64,000 nt of DNA, taken from assembly GCA_027943335.1 (NCBI GenBank), contig BSBK01000970.1, positions 2,745,501 to 2,809,500 on the forward strand, written 5' to 3'. The translations under genes were made by a program, and so were the position numbers. Under the pieces are notes generated by a model. It did not search any database and was not told the origin of the DNA. It saw only the letters and a program-made list of their open reading frames with translations. Shown in pieces: positions 11,011 through 20,249 of this stretch. The stretch's first letter is position 1, and every line of letters starts with the position of its first letter. This DNA comes from Chamaecyparis obtusa. Taxonomy: Eukaryota; Streptophyta; Pinopsida; Cupressales; Cupressaceae.

Positions 11011-12586
11011 TGGTGCAGAGTGGTTAGCAGAGGTGGTGGATTCACAATATGGTTTGTTTGATTTACAAGTTTACCCACTAGCCTCCAAGGCAATACAAAG
11101 CAAAATGCCCTCAAAACATGAAATCTAACTTCCAAACTTTCAAGAAGGATTTAAGATGAAGTAAACTAAGGTTTCAAACTAGTTTCAATCAATCCCAAAT
11201 CCTTATGCAACTTCAAACAGTCAATTTCTCCAAAACTGCCAATTAGGCTTAGTTAATAGGCTAGTAGCCCTCCAGCAGCGTTATAACCCAAATAACTCAA
11301 AATTTATCCAAATTAACTTGCAAAAAAATTAGCATTCCAAATACCCTTTTGGGAGAACTATAACATACTAAAAACCCAGTATCAACTTCTTTGGGAAATG
11401 TGCCCCAAAATCTTGACTGTCTCTGTTTTAAGAGGCCTAATTTGATGCCTTTACAAAGAAACCCTACACAAAACACATCCAAACTTCACAAAACTCATAG
11501 GCTAGTCATATTTCATGTCCTATTAGGCAAATCCTCAGTCAATTTCATTCTATGAGGCCAATTGATACAAAAGCCCCAAATTCACCTTTAAAACCCTCTT
11601 CCACCTAGGGTATCATCAATCTGATGCTTGCACTCACTTCCAGATCATAAAATTCAACATACACCATGAATTAGTCATATAATGAAAGGTTATTCAATAA
11701 AATATACTCCTTGTTCAGCCAAATACCTGGCTATGATACACTTGCCTTGTTGTGGGTACCTAATTCCTCTCCTTCAACACTCAAACTTGCATTTTCACAA
11801 TATTACCCTACAAAACTTCATTTGTCTGGTTATTTCATGGTTAGATATGCATGTTAGAACTCTAGGGATCCATCCTTGGGGTCAAGAGTATATACAATGG
11901 ATGGAACCCTTCATTGTTAGTGGCAAATCAATGTAAAAATCACTGTTTTATTGAGACAGCAGTAATAAAACTTATTTAAAATCACCAAACTGATATGAAA
12001 ATGCTTCAAGAACCCTTAATAATTTCTTACCAACCTCAGAGAAAGATTATTGCATTCAAAACACCTCAATATTGCAAGGAAAACTCAGATTTTCATTGAT
12101 ATTTGCTTTGTCCGTACAGTTTTCTGGGTTCTGCCGTACATATCAGTCACCCCTCAGTTTCATTCGACCATGGCAACCTAAATAGGTCTAAAACCAACTG
12201 CCCAACCGACTAGATTGGTTACAAAGCTTTGATTAAACAAATAAACATTAGTTTGTAGGTTTCCCTCCAAAACTTTAAGGACCGTTTGAATTTAAAAATT
12301 CAAATTATAAACTATTGGTTCTATGCACTTTATCAACTTCTATGCTATGCCACCAGCCTATAAAGGACTCAAAGGACTTATTGAATGATTCTAAGACTAA
12401 AATGACTCAACCTACCCTATTTAACCATGTATTTGCATTATATCAACTATTACATTATTTTATGCCATTACATGGCTTTATTACATTGACCTTACTTATG
12501 ACATTCATGAAACACATTGTTCCTAATATGACTATTTGTCTTCAATGGTCCTTGGTCTCAGGTGTCTTCTTGGATGCTCTGCATCA
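11011..12586 (-). mobile_element. Solo LTR-like insertion A, target duplication TTGCC
   Basis: The 1576-bp insert starts TGGTGCAGAGTGG and ends CTCTGCATCA. TTGCC is present on both sides (11006-11010 and 12587-12591). TG...CA ends with a 5-bp duplication are the signature of an integrated LTR. Its left end is the reverse complement of the right end of the 18715-19420 insert, so it lies in the minus orientation. No protein domain, primer site or second LTR is present. The exact match of the flanks to the uninterrupted copy at 9660-9680 confirms the borders. Confidence 0.82.
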
Positions 12587-13164
12587 TTGCCACTTGAATG
12601 TATTGCTATTCAGCCACATTAATGCTTTTCTTCTTCAACAAATGAGGATAGTCACTCTAAAGACAACATGATAATGTACACTCACTGTGAGTGTACATTA
12701 TCATGTTGTCTTTAGAGTGACTATCCTCATTTGTTGAAGAAGAAAAGCATTAATGTGGCTGAATAGCAATACATTCAAGTGGCAATCACACAAGGGATAG
12801 TCACTGTGAGATGTCCTCATTTGTGACTATCCTTACAGTGAGTGTACATTATCATGTTGTCTTTAGAGTGACTATCCTCATTTGTTGAAGGAAAAAAGCA
12901 TTAATGTGGCTGAATAGCAATACATTCAAGTGGCAATCACACAAGGGACAGTCACTATGAGATGTCCTCATTTGTGACTGTCCTTATAGTGAGTGTACAT
13001 TATCATGTTGTCTTTAGAGTGACTGTCCTCATTTGTTGAAGGAAAAAAACATTAATGTGGCTGAATAGCAATACATTCAAGTGGCAATCACACAAGGGAC
13101 AGTCACTGTGAGATGTCCTCATTTGTGACTGTCCTTACAGTGAGTGTACATTATCATGTTGTCT
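12587..13164. repeat. Hairpin and 151-bp tandem array, left flank of the Harbinger element
   Basis: A near-perfect inverted repeat is centred on 12686, with arms of about 97 bp (12588-12784) and a single-base loop. It is followed by tandem units whose landmark GTGAGTGTAC recurs at 12687, 12838, 12989 and 13140, a period of exactly 151 bp. Each unit contains the blocks TGTCTTTAGAGTGACTGTCC, AATGTGGCTGAATAGC, ACACAAGGGACAGTCACTG and ATGTCCTCATTTGTGACTG. The array stops abruptly at 13164 (GTTGTCT then CCACTATAAC). Confidence 0.9.
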
Positions 13165-13329
13165 CCACTATAACATATATAGCCTGGAGCTTTCATAAAA
13201 CCATTTTGATAAATAGTCTTGCACATTGCCTGTAAGACACAAACTTTCAGTGCCATAAAAATACACATTGTCCTCAATTAGTAATGTCTCAAATTTTGTA
13301 CAGAACTTGTTATTTGAGTCTTATTTTCA

Positions 13330-13805
13330 GAACTGAAGCAAAAATTTCTCCAAAAAAGTCAAGATGATCGATCTAGCATAGATTTCAAAAACTGTAAGTA
13401 GTTTAACTAATGTGGATGCAATCATATTTTACCACTCTGAATGAACTAGTTTGCATGAAAATTTATAGACAACCATCATTGCATTGTGGCTCTTTGTTAG
13501 AGACGTAGAATTTTGAAGTTTAAATTATTTTCACAATTTTATCATAACTTGGAGCATTTTTCATACTTAGTTGTGTCACTAGCTTAATGCATATTAATTA
13601 TTTTGTCTTGTTTTTCTTGCATGGCAGGGAAGCAACAACAACATATAGGGCTGAAGCTTTAGAATTTCAAAAATAATTGAGGCATTTGCAGAATCGGTGT
13701 ATTTGCTCAGTGGTCAAGCTTCATCTTTGATTCAAGGAAGATGAGCACGGGAGGCAGCAACATCTTCAACAAATGGACGAAATTGCTAGCAGGAATATGG
13801 AGGTA
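13330..13805 (+). pseudogene. Remnant of the Harbinger second ORF (Myb/trihelix-like protein)
   Basis: A block at 13628-13803 after an acceptor GCATGGCAG reads REATTTYRAEALEFQK, stop, LRHLQNRCICSVVKLHL, stop, then QQMDEIASRNMEV. It resembles the charged helical tail of the DNA-binding ORF1 proteins that accompany Harbinger transposases. A smaller upstream block near 13330-13392 reads LKQKFLQKSQDDRSSIDFKN. Two in-frame stops (TAA, TGA) make it non-functional as read. It converges on the transposase gene. The identity is inferred from position and composition, not from a conserved SANT/Myb motif. Confidence 0.4.
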
Positions 13806-14149
13806 TGAAGTAGAGAGATGCTTTGTAATAGAAGGAATCTGTCTTAAGCTAAGTTTGTGTTGGCTAAGAAAATCTCATTTCATAAAAACTTGAATGCCTC
13901 TTATGTATACAGTCCTATTTAGTGACACAATATTAGATTCGTAAAAGGTAAGTGTGTTATGAACATTTCTATATGTAACCTTGCAATATTTTCTACTAAG
14001 ATTTTCACTCTTTAAGGATATTTTGTAAAGTTTATAAGGTCTAAAATTTATAGGCAGGTGTCTCACAACCAAATTATATTACCTTGGATTTTGGACCTAT
14101 TTTTAGTTGCTTGAGTTGTTGTAGGGTTATAGCACATTATTTTATAGCA

Positions 14150-15540
14150 CTATAAGTAGATGTGTGAAAATTTAATTTCGTTTGTCCTAGCTTGACAACT
14201 ATTGCACTCAAATCTTGGATTGTGGATGAGTGGAGATGGGCGGATGTCTGGATCGTGGATGTCAAGCACTGGTACATCTATCCCATCATGACCATCTTCC
14301 TCTTCAAATTCTACCTCAGATGGAAGGCCGTCCTCTATCGTAATGAAGTTGTGAAGTATGCAACATGCCAAAACAATATGTGTTTGTGTCTTGATTTGAT
14401 AAGATGTCGCATGCTTCAATATAGGAAAACACTGCTTCAATATCCCAAATGTATGCTCTATTACATTCCTAAGCGAGGAGTGTCGATGATTAAACAAATC
14501 GTGTGAGGTGTTTATTGGGTTTGCTCTTGAAAACTCCTTTAGGTGGTAGCGTGTGCACCGATAAGGCGCGAGAAATCCTGGTACGTTAGGATATCCAGCA
14601 TCGACCAAATAATATTTACCTAAACAAAACAAAATGTCATTGTCATAACGTTGTCTTATTTTTCGTATGCTTCAATAATATAATCATATTTTACAAACCT
14701 GGGGGAACTACCAATGGATCAGCTCTAGATAGAGCTGAAGCTAGAACACGGCTATCTGCAGTAGACCCTTCCCAACTAGCAAGGATGTATTGAAACTTAT
14801 AATCAAATGAACACACTCCCATAACATTTTGCGACAAGTTGCCTTTTCTATCGCGATATTTAGCTTGCAAGTTGATATCCACAGTGACTGGTATATGGGA
14901 TCCATCCATTTCTCCCACACAATCCTGTACTCAAATAAATCATAGGTCTAATCAAACAATAATAGGATTAAAACTCTAAACAAACTTAAACCACTGAGAG
15001 ATATACCTTGAAGTATGGATCAAAACGGGCCTTCCCAGTAATTTCCCAAGGAGTGTTTGGACTAGGGGGTATAAAATAATCTGAATGGAGCGCCAAGATA
15101 GCCCTCAAGACCTTGTGGAAGTATCGGCTTACTGTCTCTCTAGAGTGCCCAAAGTTATGGGCAATCTTACGATTCCTCAGATTGTGGCCAAGAGTATGGA
15201 GGAACATGACTAATTGTTCTTCTAACGTGAGGAATTTTGTATCTTTGATGCTTCCTTTTTGCCTTAGAATATTGGCTAGTTTAAAGAAAGATCGTCTAGT
15301 CATGCGTATTTGGTCATGGCAATCCGTCTCATTGGAGTTGATAACATGCTTATAAAAAGGAATTGCATCTCTTGTGCGCTTACGCATTTTTTGACTACCT
15401 TCTTTTATACACTCCCCTATGGCCGCGACAAGGGTGGCAAGAACAACTACAATAACAGGCAGGAGTCTTCTCCTCCTCATAATCTCTCCTTCAATTTCAA
15501 TATCATCATCATCATCATCAATATCATCAATGAGATCCAT
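14150..15540 (-). CDS. PIF/Harbinger (HARBI1-like) DDE transposase, three exons, apparently intact
   Basis: Exons are 15540-15007, 14924-14699 and 14619-14150; introns have GT/AG ends and the summed length (1230 nt) gives an uninterrupted 409-aa protein. The start is placed at 15540, after an acceptor that excludes the upstream frame. The N-terminus carries an acidic run (about DDDDDD) and a hydrophobic stretch. Residues 75-170 form the helix-turn-helix-like region (LTLEEQLVMFLHTLGHN, RETVSRYFHKVLRAI) of the DUF8040/Harbinger N-domain. The DDE_Tnp_4 nuclease has D185 (EMDGSH), D260 (YYLVDAGYPN) and E308 (NVIEHTFGILK), the three expected acidic residues. It would cut and paste elements with 3-bp target sites, working in the nucleus with a Myb-like partner; that partner frame nearby is broken. 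Confidence 0.88.
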
Positions 15541-15690
15541 TGAATTACCTAAAAATACCAACAAAACAATCACGAAACAACATAAGAAAACACCCAACTA
15601 TAATGCATAATCAGAGAATAGAGTTGCAAGTTCAGTATACAACATATGTTGACAAGAAAGTACCTTGTGTAATTTCACAAAATGAGAAGT

Positions 15691-16037
15691 TCTCACAGTG
15701 ACTGTCCCTTGTGTAATTGCCACTTGAATGAGGACAGTCACTGTAAAGACAACATGATAATGTACAGTTGCAGTGAGTGTACATTATCATGTTGTCTTTA
15801 GAGTGACTGTCCTCATTTGTTGAAGAAGAAAAGCATTAATGTGGTTGAATAGAAATACATTCAAGTGGCAATTACACAAGGGACAGTCACTGTGAGATGT
15901 CCTCATTTGTGACTGTCCTTACAGTGAGTGTACATTATCATGTTGTCTTTAGAGTGACTGTCCTCATTTGTTGAAGAAGAAAAGCATTAATGTGGTTGAA
16001 TAGCAATACATTCAAGTGGCAATTACACAAGGGACAG
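15691..16037. repeat. Hairpin and 151-bp array, right flank of Harbinger (segment 1)
   Basis: It begins in the orientation opposite to the left inner array (CTCACAGTGACTGTCCC), turns back on itself at about 15770 and continues as 151-bp units (GTGAGTGTAC at 15773 and 15924). It is cut at 16037 by insertion B. Confidence 0.9.
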
Positions 16038-17847
16038 TGGTGCAGGAGCACCTCCAACATTTAATCCATGGTCGAAGATAAAGGAGACTTCAAAGAACAT
16101 CAAGGCTAAACAGGAGGATGGAATGCTTAATCAAGGACAACAGATCACTTGGTGGATCTTAGCACCTATAATGTTAGTAAAATATCGCAATTCTTCAATT
16201 AAATTGTAATGTCCTTAATAGGACTAAAAGACAAATTATAATGGACTAAGATTGTCCAAGCACTACAATTGGAGTCTAGAAGAGTTTAATGATCATAAAA
16301 GATCCAAATTAGTAAGTTAGTGGTCTTTTGTTTTAAAGAATTTAATAAATTGTAAGTTGGAATTTTGAACTTTCAAAATCCAACGACTAGTTTTAGTTTG
16401 GTATGTGTTAAGTTTAAACATTCAACTCAACGAAAGTTGGTTGAAGATTAGTTCTTAGTTAGTTGTGTTTTGAGTTGTAACACTTGGTCGATAGTTGAAT
16501 CTATTAGAAGAAGTTATATTAGAATCCTTTATATTTAGATAAAGGCTCTGTTACTAAACAGAGAGGAGATTGGTGTATTAATTTGTGCTCGACAAGCAAT
16601 ACAAGACTGTTGTTTCTTGCAATTCGATTTCTATTTTGAAACTTTATTGGCTTGGTTTGAAATTGAAATGCTTTGACAGGGTTCTTTAATCATTTCATTT
16701 GCTTTTGTTATGTTTCCAAACATTGCAGTGAACCTGTGTGTACCATTTTGGGGAAACAGTGAGCAATAAAGCATCTAGTTTATGTAAACTAATTCATTTT
16801 GAATCTCATTTTGAATTGATCGAATTCCATATGCTCTGAGGGAGATTTGTTATCCTTCGAATTGCAGATTGATGAGTGTTACAATCTATTAAGTTTGTTG
16901 TCGCACAAGTTGTCTTGAAACAACGTTCTATATCTTAGTTTTCTGTTACAGTACAAGTTTAGGGGCGATTGAGGTCATTCCATGAATTGATAGGCCTAAT
17001 TCATGGAATGACATTTGCTAACCTGTATTATATGATTCTAATCTAAATATATGCAGAACCGCGTGGGAGAACAGTGTGATCACAAACAAGAACAGTGGAA
17101 AACGGCATTGGAAGTGTGCTAAGGTGTAGCAGTGGGCGATCTGTCCACATAAGGCATATGTTTAATGCTTGGGAATAGTATACAATGTTCATTTGATGGT
17201 GAATCTGCCACCAATTCATTGCAGGGTCGTGTGGAGACAGTAGATTGAGGAAGCCCTAGTTGACAGGGTTCGAAGACAACAAATTGGGGTTTTGTAGTTG
17301 CAGAGCATTTGTGTCTAATTCCTTTTGGAATTGAGCAATTGGAGACATAACTAGACACTGTCCAGGAGTTGGGAGCCAAGAGATCTTTAACCCATACTTC
17401 CTTTGAAAATTTAGTAGATTTTAGTGCATTGAAACAGGGTAGCAGTGCCGAACAAGGGTGTTTGTCCAAAGCAATAGTATAAAAACTTTTGATATGTTGT
17501 TGAACTCCAAAGAGGGTATCCATAAATGTTGTTACCTCATCAAATGTTTTGAGAAAAGTTAGAATTATTCCCTTTTTAAGTCTGCTGCAGGGTTTAGACA
17601 GCCTGTTAAGCTTTTTGTGACCAGTTTGTGAGAACATTGGTGAAATGGGATATGGGAATTGAGTGAGAGTCTCAGAATCTTGAAACCAAGTAAAGTGAAG
17701 CCTTAAAACTCAAATCCATCCTTTAGGATAGCCTTGATAGTCAAGTTCTTGAAGTATTTAAGATTGTTGAATAAGCCCAAGTGTTTAACCTCTGAAATTT
17801 CTAAACCTACTTGTGCATTTGATACCACCACCCTTCCCTCTACATCA
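16038..17847 (+). mobile_element. Solo LTR-like insertion B, target duplication GACAG
   Basis: The 1810-bp insert starts TGGTGCAGGAGCACC and ends CCCTCTACATCA. GACAG lies on both sides (16033-16037, 17848-17852). A promoter-like TTTATATTTAGATAAAGG at about 16528 followed by a short pyrimidine/purine region and AATAAA-like signals fits an LTR U3-R layout. There is no coding domain; a 172-codon minus frame (17119-17637) shows no family resemblance. Removing the insert and one GACAG restores the 151-bp spacing apart from a 4-bp deletion in the right flank (GAGATTCATTT). Confidence 0.85.
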
Positions 17848-17852
17848 GACAG

Positions 17853-18714
17853 TCACTGTGAGATTCATTTGTGACTATCCTTACAATGAGTGTACATTAT
17901 CATGTTGTCTTTAGAGTGACTGTCCTCATTTGTTGAAGAAGAAAAGCATTAATGTGGTTGAATAGCAATACATTCAAGTGGCAATTACACAAGGGACAGT
18001 CACTGTGAGATGTCCTCATGTGTGACTGTCCTTGTCACAAATGAGGACATCTCACAGTGACTGTCCCTTATGTAATTGCCACTTGAATGAGGACAGTCAC
18101 TGTAAAGACAACATGATAATGTACAGTTGCAGTGAGTGTACATTATCATGTTGTCTTTAGAGTGACTGTCCTCATTTGTTGAAGAAGAAAAGCATTAATG
18201 TGGTTGAATACCAATACATTGAAGTGGCAATTACACAAGGGACAGTCACTGTGAGATGTCCTCATTTGTGACTGTCCTTACAGTGAGTGTACATTATCAT
18301 GTTGTCTTTAGAGTGACTGTCCTCATTTGTTGAAGAAGAAAAGCATTAATGTGGTTGAATAGCAATACATTCAAGTGGCAATTACACAAGGGGCAGTCAC
18401 TGTGAGATGTCCTCATGTGTGACTATCCTTGTCACAAATGAGGACATCTCACAGTGATTGTCCCTTGTGTAATTACCACTTGAATGAGGACAGTCACTGT
18501 AAAGACAACATGATAATGTACAGTTGCAATGAGTGTACATTATCATGTTGTCTTTAGAGTGACTGTCCTCATTTGTTGAAGAAGAAAAGCATTAATGTGG
18601 TTGAATAGAAATACATTCAAGTGGCAATTACAAAAGGGGCAGTCACTGTGAGATGTCCTCATGTGTGACTGTCCTTGTCACAAATGAGGACATCTCACAG
18701 TGACTATCCCTTGT
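17853..18714. repeat. Hairpin and 151-bp array, right flank (segment 2), higher-order repeat
   Basis: Units alternate between a short inverted piece and 151-bp direct units. The junction word CTTGTCACAA occurs at 18031, 18428 and 18674 (spacings 397 and 246, which differ by exactly 151). Hairpin turns lie near 18130 and 18533. The array is cut at 18714 by insertion C. Confidence 0.9.
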
Positions 18715-19420
18715 TGGTGCAGGGGCACCTATCAAGTCAACTAGGAACACCTTGGAACAAGATGGAACCAGAAGATCAAAGGCAACCCTACATGTCAACT
18801 GGGATATTTTAAGGCCAATAATGGCATATTGTAATGAACAATGTACTTTGCCAGTCAAGAGTCATAAAAGTCCTAGTAAGTCCTAGCTTTCATTTTAATG
18901 TTGTTTCAATGTTTTATTGAATTCTTCATTGTTGAATGATATGTTTATGAACTAGAAAGGTTATTTACTGCATTCTACTCACTGTTGCATCAATTTTAAT
19001 TCTATTTTGAAGAAGTACTTACGCCTGCTAACATATAAACTGGTAGTTTCTACTAATTTTCTGTAAGAGTCAAAGGTTTTCTTTAAATAAATGAACCTCC
19101 CATGAATCCCAAGGGCCCAGACCTCATGGGAGGCTTGTTATTGACATGTAAAATAGAAATCTAACTTATTCTATGCAGCACTAGTGCGAGAAGGCTGATG
19201 ATTTGCAGGAAACAGTGAAGTGTTCCTTGATGAAATGATGGGAATGGTGTAATAGCAGCATATTGGGCTGAATAAGAGGGTTGTATTATGAGTTGAGATG
19301 TCCTAGGGTATCAAAGAGAAGGTGTGTGAACAATTATTTGGTCTCCAAGGTTAGTGGAGATAGGTGTTTGGTGAATCCCTATGCACTCTGCTAACCACTT
19401 CTGCAGACCACTCTGCATCA
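18715..19420 (+). mobile_element. Solo LTR-like insertion C, target duplication CTTGT
   Basis: The 706-bp insert starts TGGTGCAGGGGCACC and ends CCACTCTGCATCA. CTTGT is found at 18710-18714 and 19421-19425. Its 3' end matches the left (inverted) end of insertion A over GCAGAGTGGT and TGGTTAGCAGAG. After subtracting the insert, the next CTTGTCACAA (19631) falls exactly 246 bp from the last, proving the borders. There is no coding frame. Confidence 0.85.
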
Positions 19421-19828
19421 CTTGTGTAATTGCCACTTGAATGAGGACAGTCACTGTAAAGACAACATGATAATGTACAGTTGTAGTGAGTGTACATCAT
19501 CATGTTGTCTTTAGAGTGACTATCCTCATTTGTTGAAGAAGAAAAGCATTAATGTGGTTGAATAGCAATACATTCAAGTGGCAATTACACAAGGGACAGT
19601 GACTGTGAGATGTCCTCATGTGTGACTGTCCTTGTCACAAATGAGGACATCTCACAGTGATTGTCCCTTGTGTAATTGCCACTTGAATAAGGACAGTCAC
19701 TGTAAACACAACATGATAATGTACACTTACAGTGAGTGTACATTATCATGTTGTCTTTAGAGTGACTGTCCTCATTTGTTGAAGGAAAAAAGCATTAATG
19801 TGGTTCATTAGCAATGTATTAAATAATT
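19421..19828. repeat. Hairpin and 151-bp array, outer right end
   Basis: It continues the higher-order repeat (CTTGTCACAA at 19631, hairpin turn near 19484 and again near 19732). It fades out at about 19828 in GCAATGTATTAAATAA and a poly-T/poly-A stretch. Confidence 0.85.
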
Positions 19829-19847
19829 TTTTAAAAAAAATTCTACC

Positions 19848-20247
19848 TAAGACCGTCGCAATTGCGACGACCCTCCCAAGAGATGCGATGGCGGCACCGT
19901 ATTGGCGATGCCCAGGCCCGTCGCAGTTGCTTCAGAGGACCGTCGCTATTGTGACGGTCCTCCCAAGACATGCGACGGCGGTGCCGTATTGGCGACGCCC
20001 AGGCCCGTCGCAATTGCTTCGGAGGACCGTCGCAATTGTGACGCCCTACCGTCGCAATGCAACGGAGGCGCTGAATGGGTGAAGCAATGACATTGTGACG
20101 GCAGGGCGTCGCAATTGCGACGAAAACCCATAGACGTCGTGGTTTGCGACTAAAAAATAGCGACATCTATCACTGTCTGTATAGCGACACATAGCAGTCG
20201 CAATGGCGACACATAGCCGTCGCAAAATGGCCCCAAATTTATTAGTG
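19848..20247 (-). mobile_element. CACTA (En/Spm) transposon terminus with subterminal GTCGC repeats
   Basis: Read from 20247 on the minus strand the sequence starts CACTAATAAATTTGGGG and carries many copies of GCGACGG/CCGTCGC, the usual subterminal transposase-binding layout of plant CACTA elements. An internal direct repeat of about 87 bp starts at 19852 and again near 19939 (CCGTCGCWATTGYGACG through GCCCAGGCCCGTCGC). The other CACTA end was not found near 19829-19847, so this is a truncated or highly deleted copy. Open frames crossing it are by-products of the GC-rich repeats. Confidence 0.7.
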
Positions 20248-20249
20248 AG

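Larger units (their letters stand above)
13165..15690 (-). mobile_element. PIF/Harbinger DNA transposon body between hairpin arrays
   Basis: The segment holds a complete Harbinger-type transposase on the minus strand and a decayed second frame on the plus strand, the usual two-gene layout of PIF/Harbinger. On both sides it meets the 151-bp repeat family, in opposite orientation at the two inner borders (TACATTATCATG on the left, CTCACAGTGACTG on the right). I could not identify a TTA/TAA target duplication and terminal repeat pair, so the true ends may be the arrays themselves or lie outside them. Confidence 0.6.

Noticed and set aside
12315..12671. 118-codon plus-strand frame
   Set aside because: It crosses the border of insertion A (12586) into hairpin repeats, so it is accidental.
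12587..13164. CRISPR-like or other prokaryotic repeat array
   Set aside because: Units are 151 bp, directly adjoining with no spacers, with eukaryotic transposons all around.
17119..17637. 172-codon minus-strand frame inside insertion B
   Set aside because: No domain was recognised, the related fragment at 9824-10605 does not keep the frame, and it lies inside an LTR.
11011..19420. Insertions A-C as DNA transposons with TGRTGCAG terminal inverted repeats
   Set aside because: The ends pair over about 8-10 bp and 5-bp duplications would fit, but TG...CA ends, internal promoter-like regions, and similarity of ends to an element with a primer site at 31219 favour solo LTRs.
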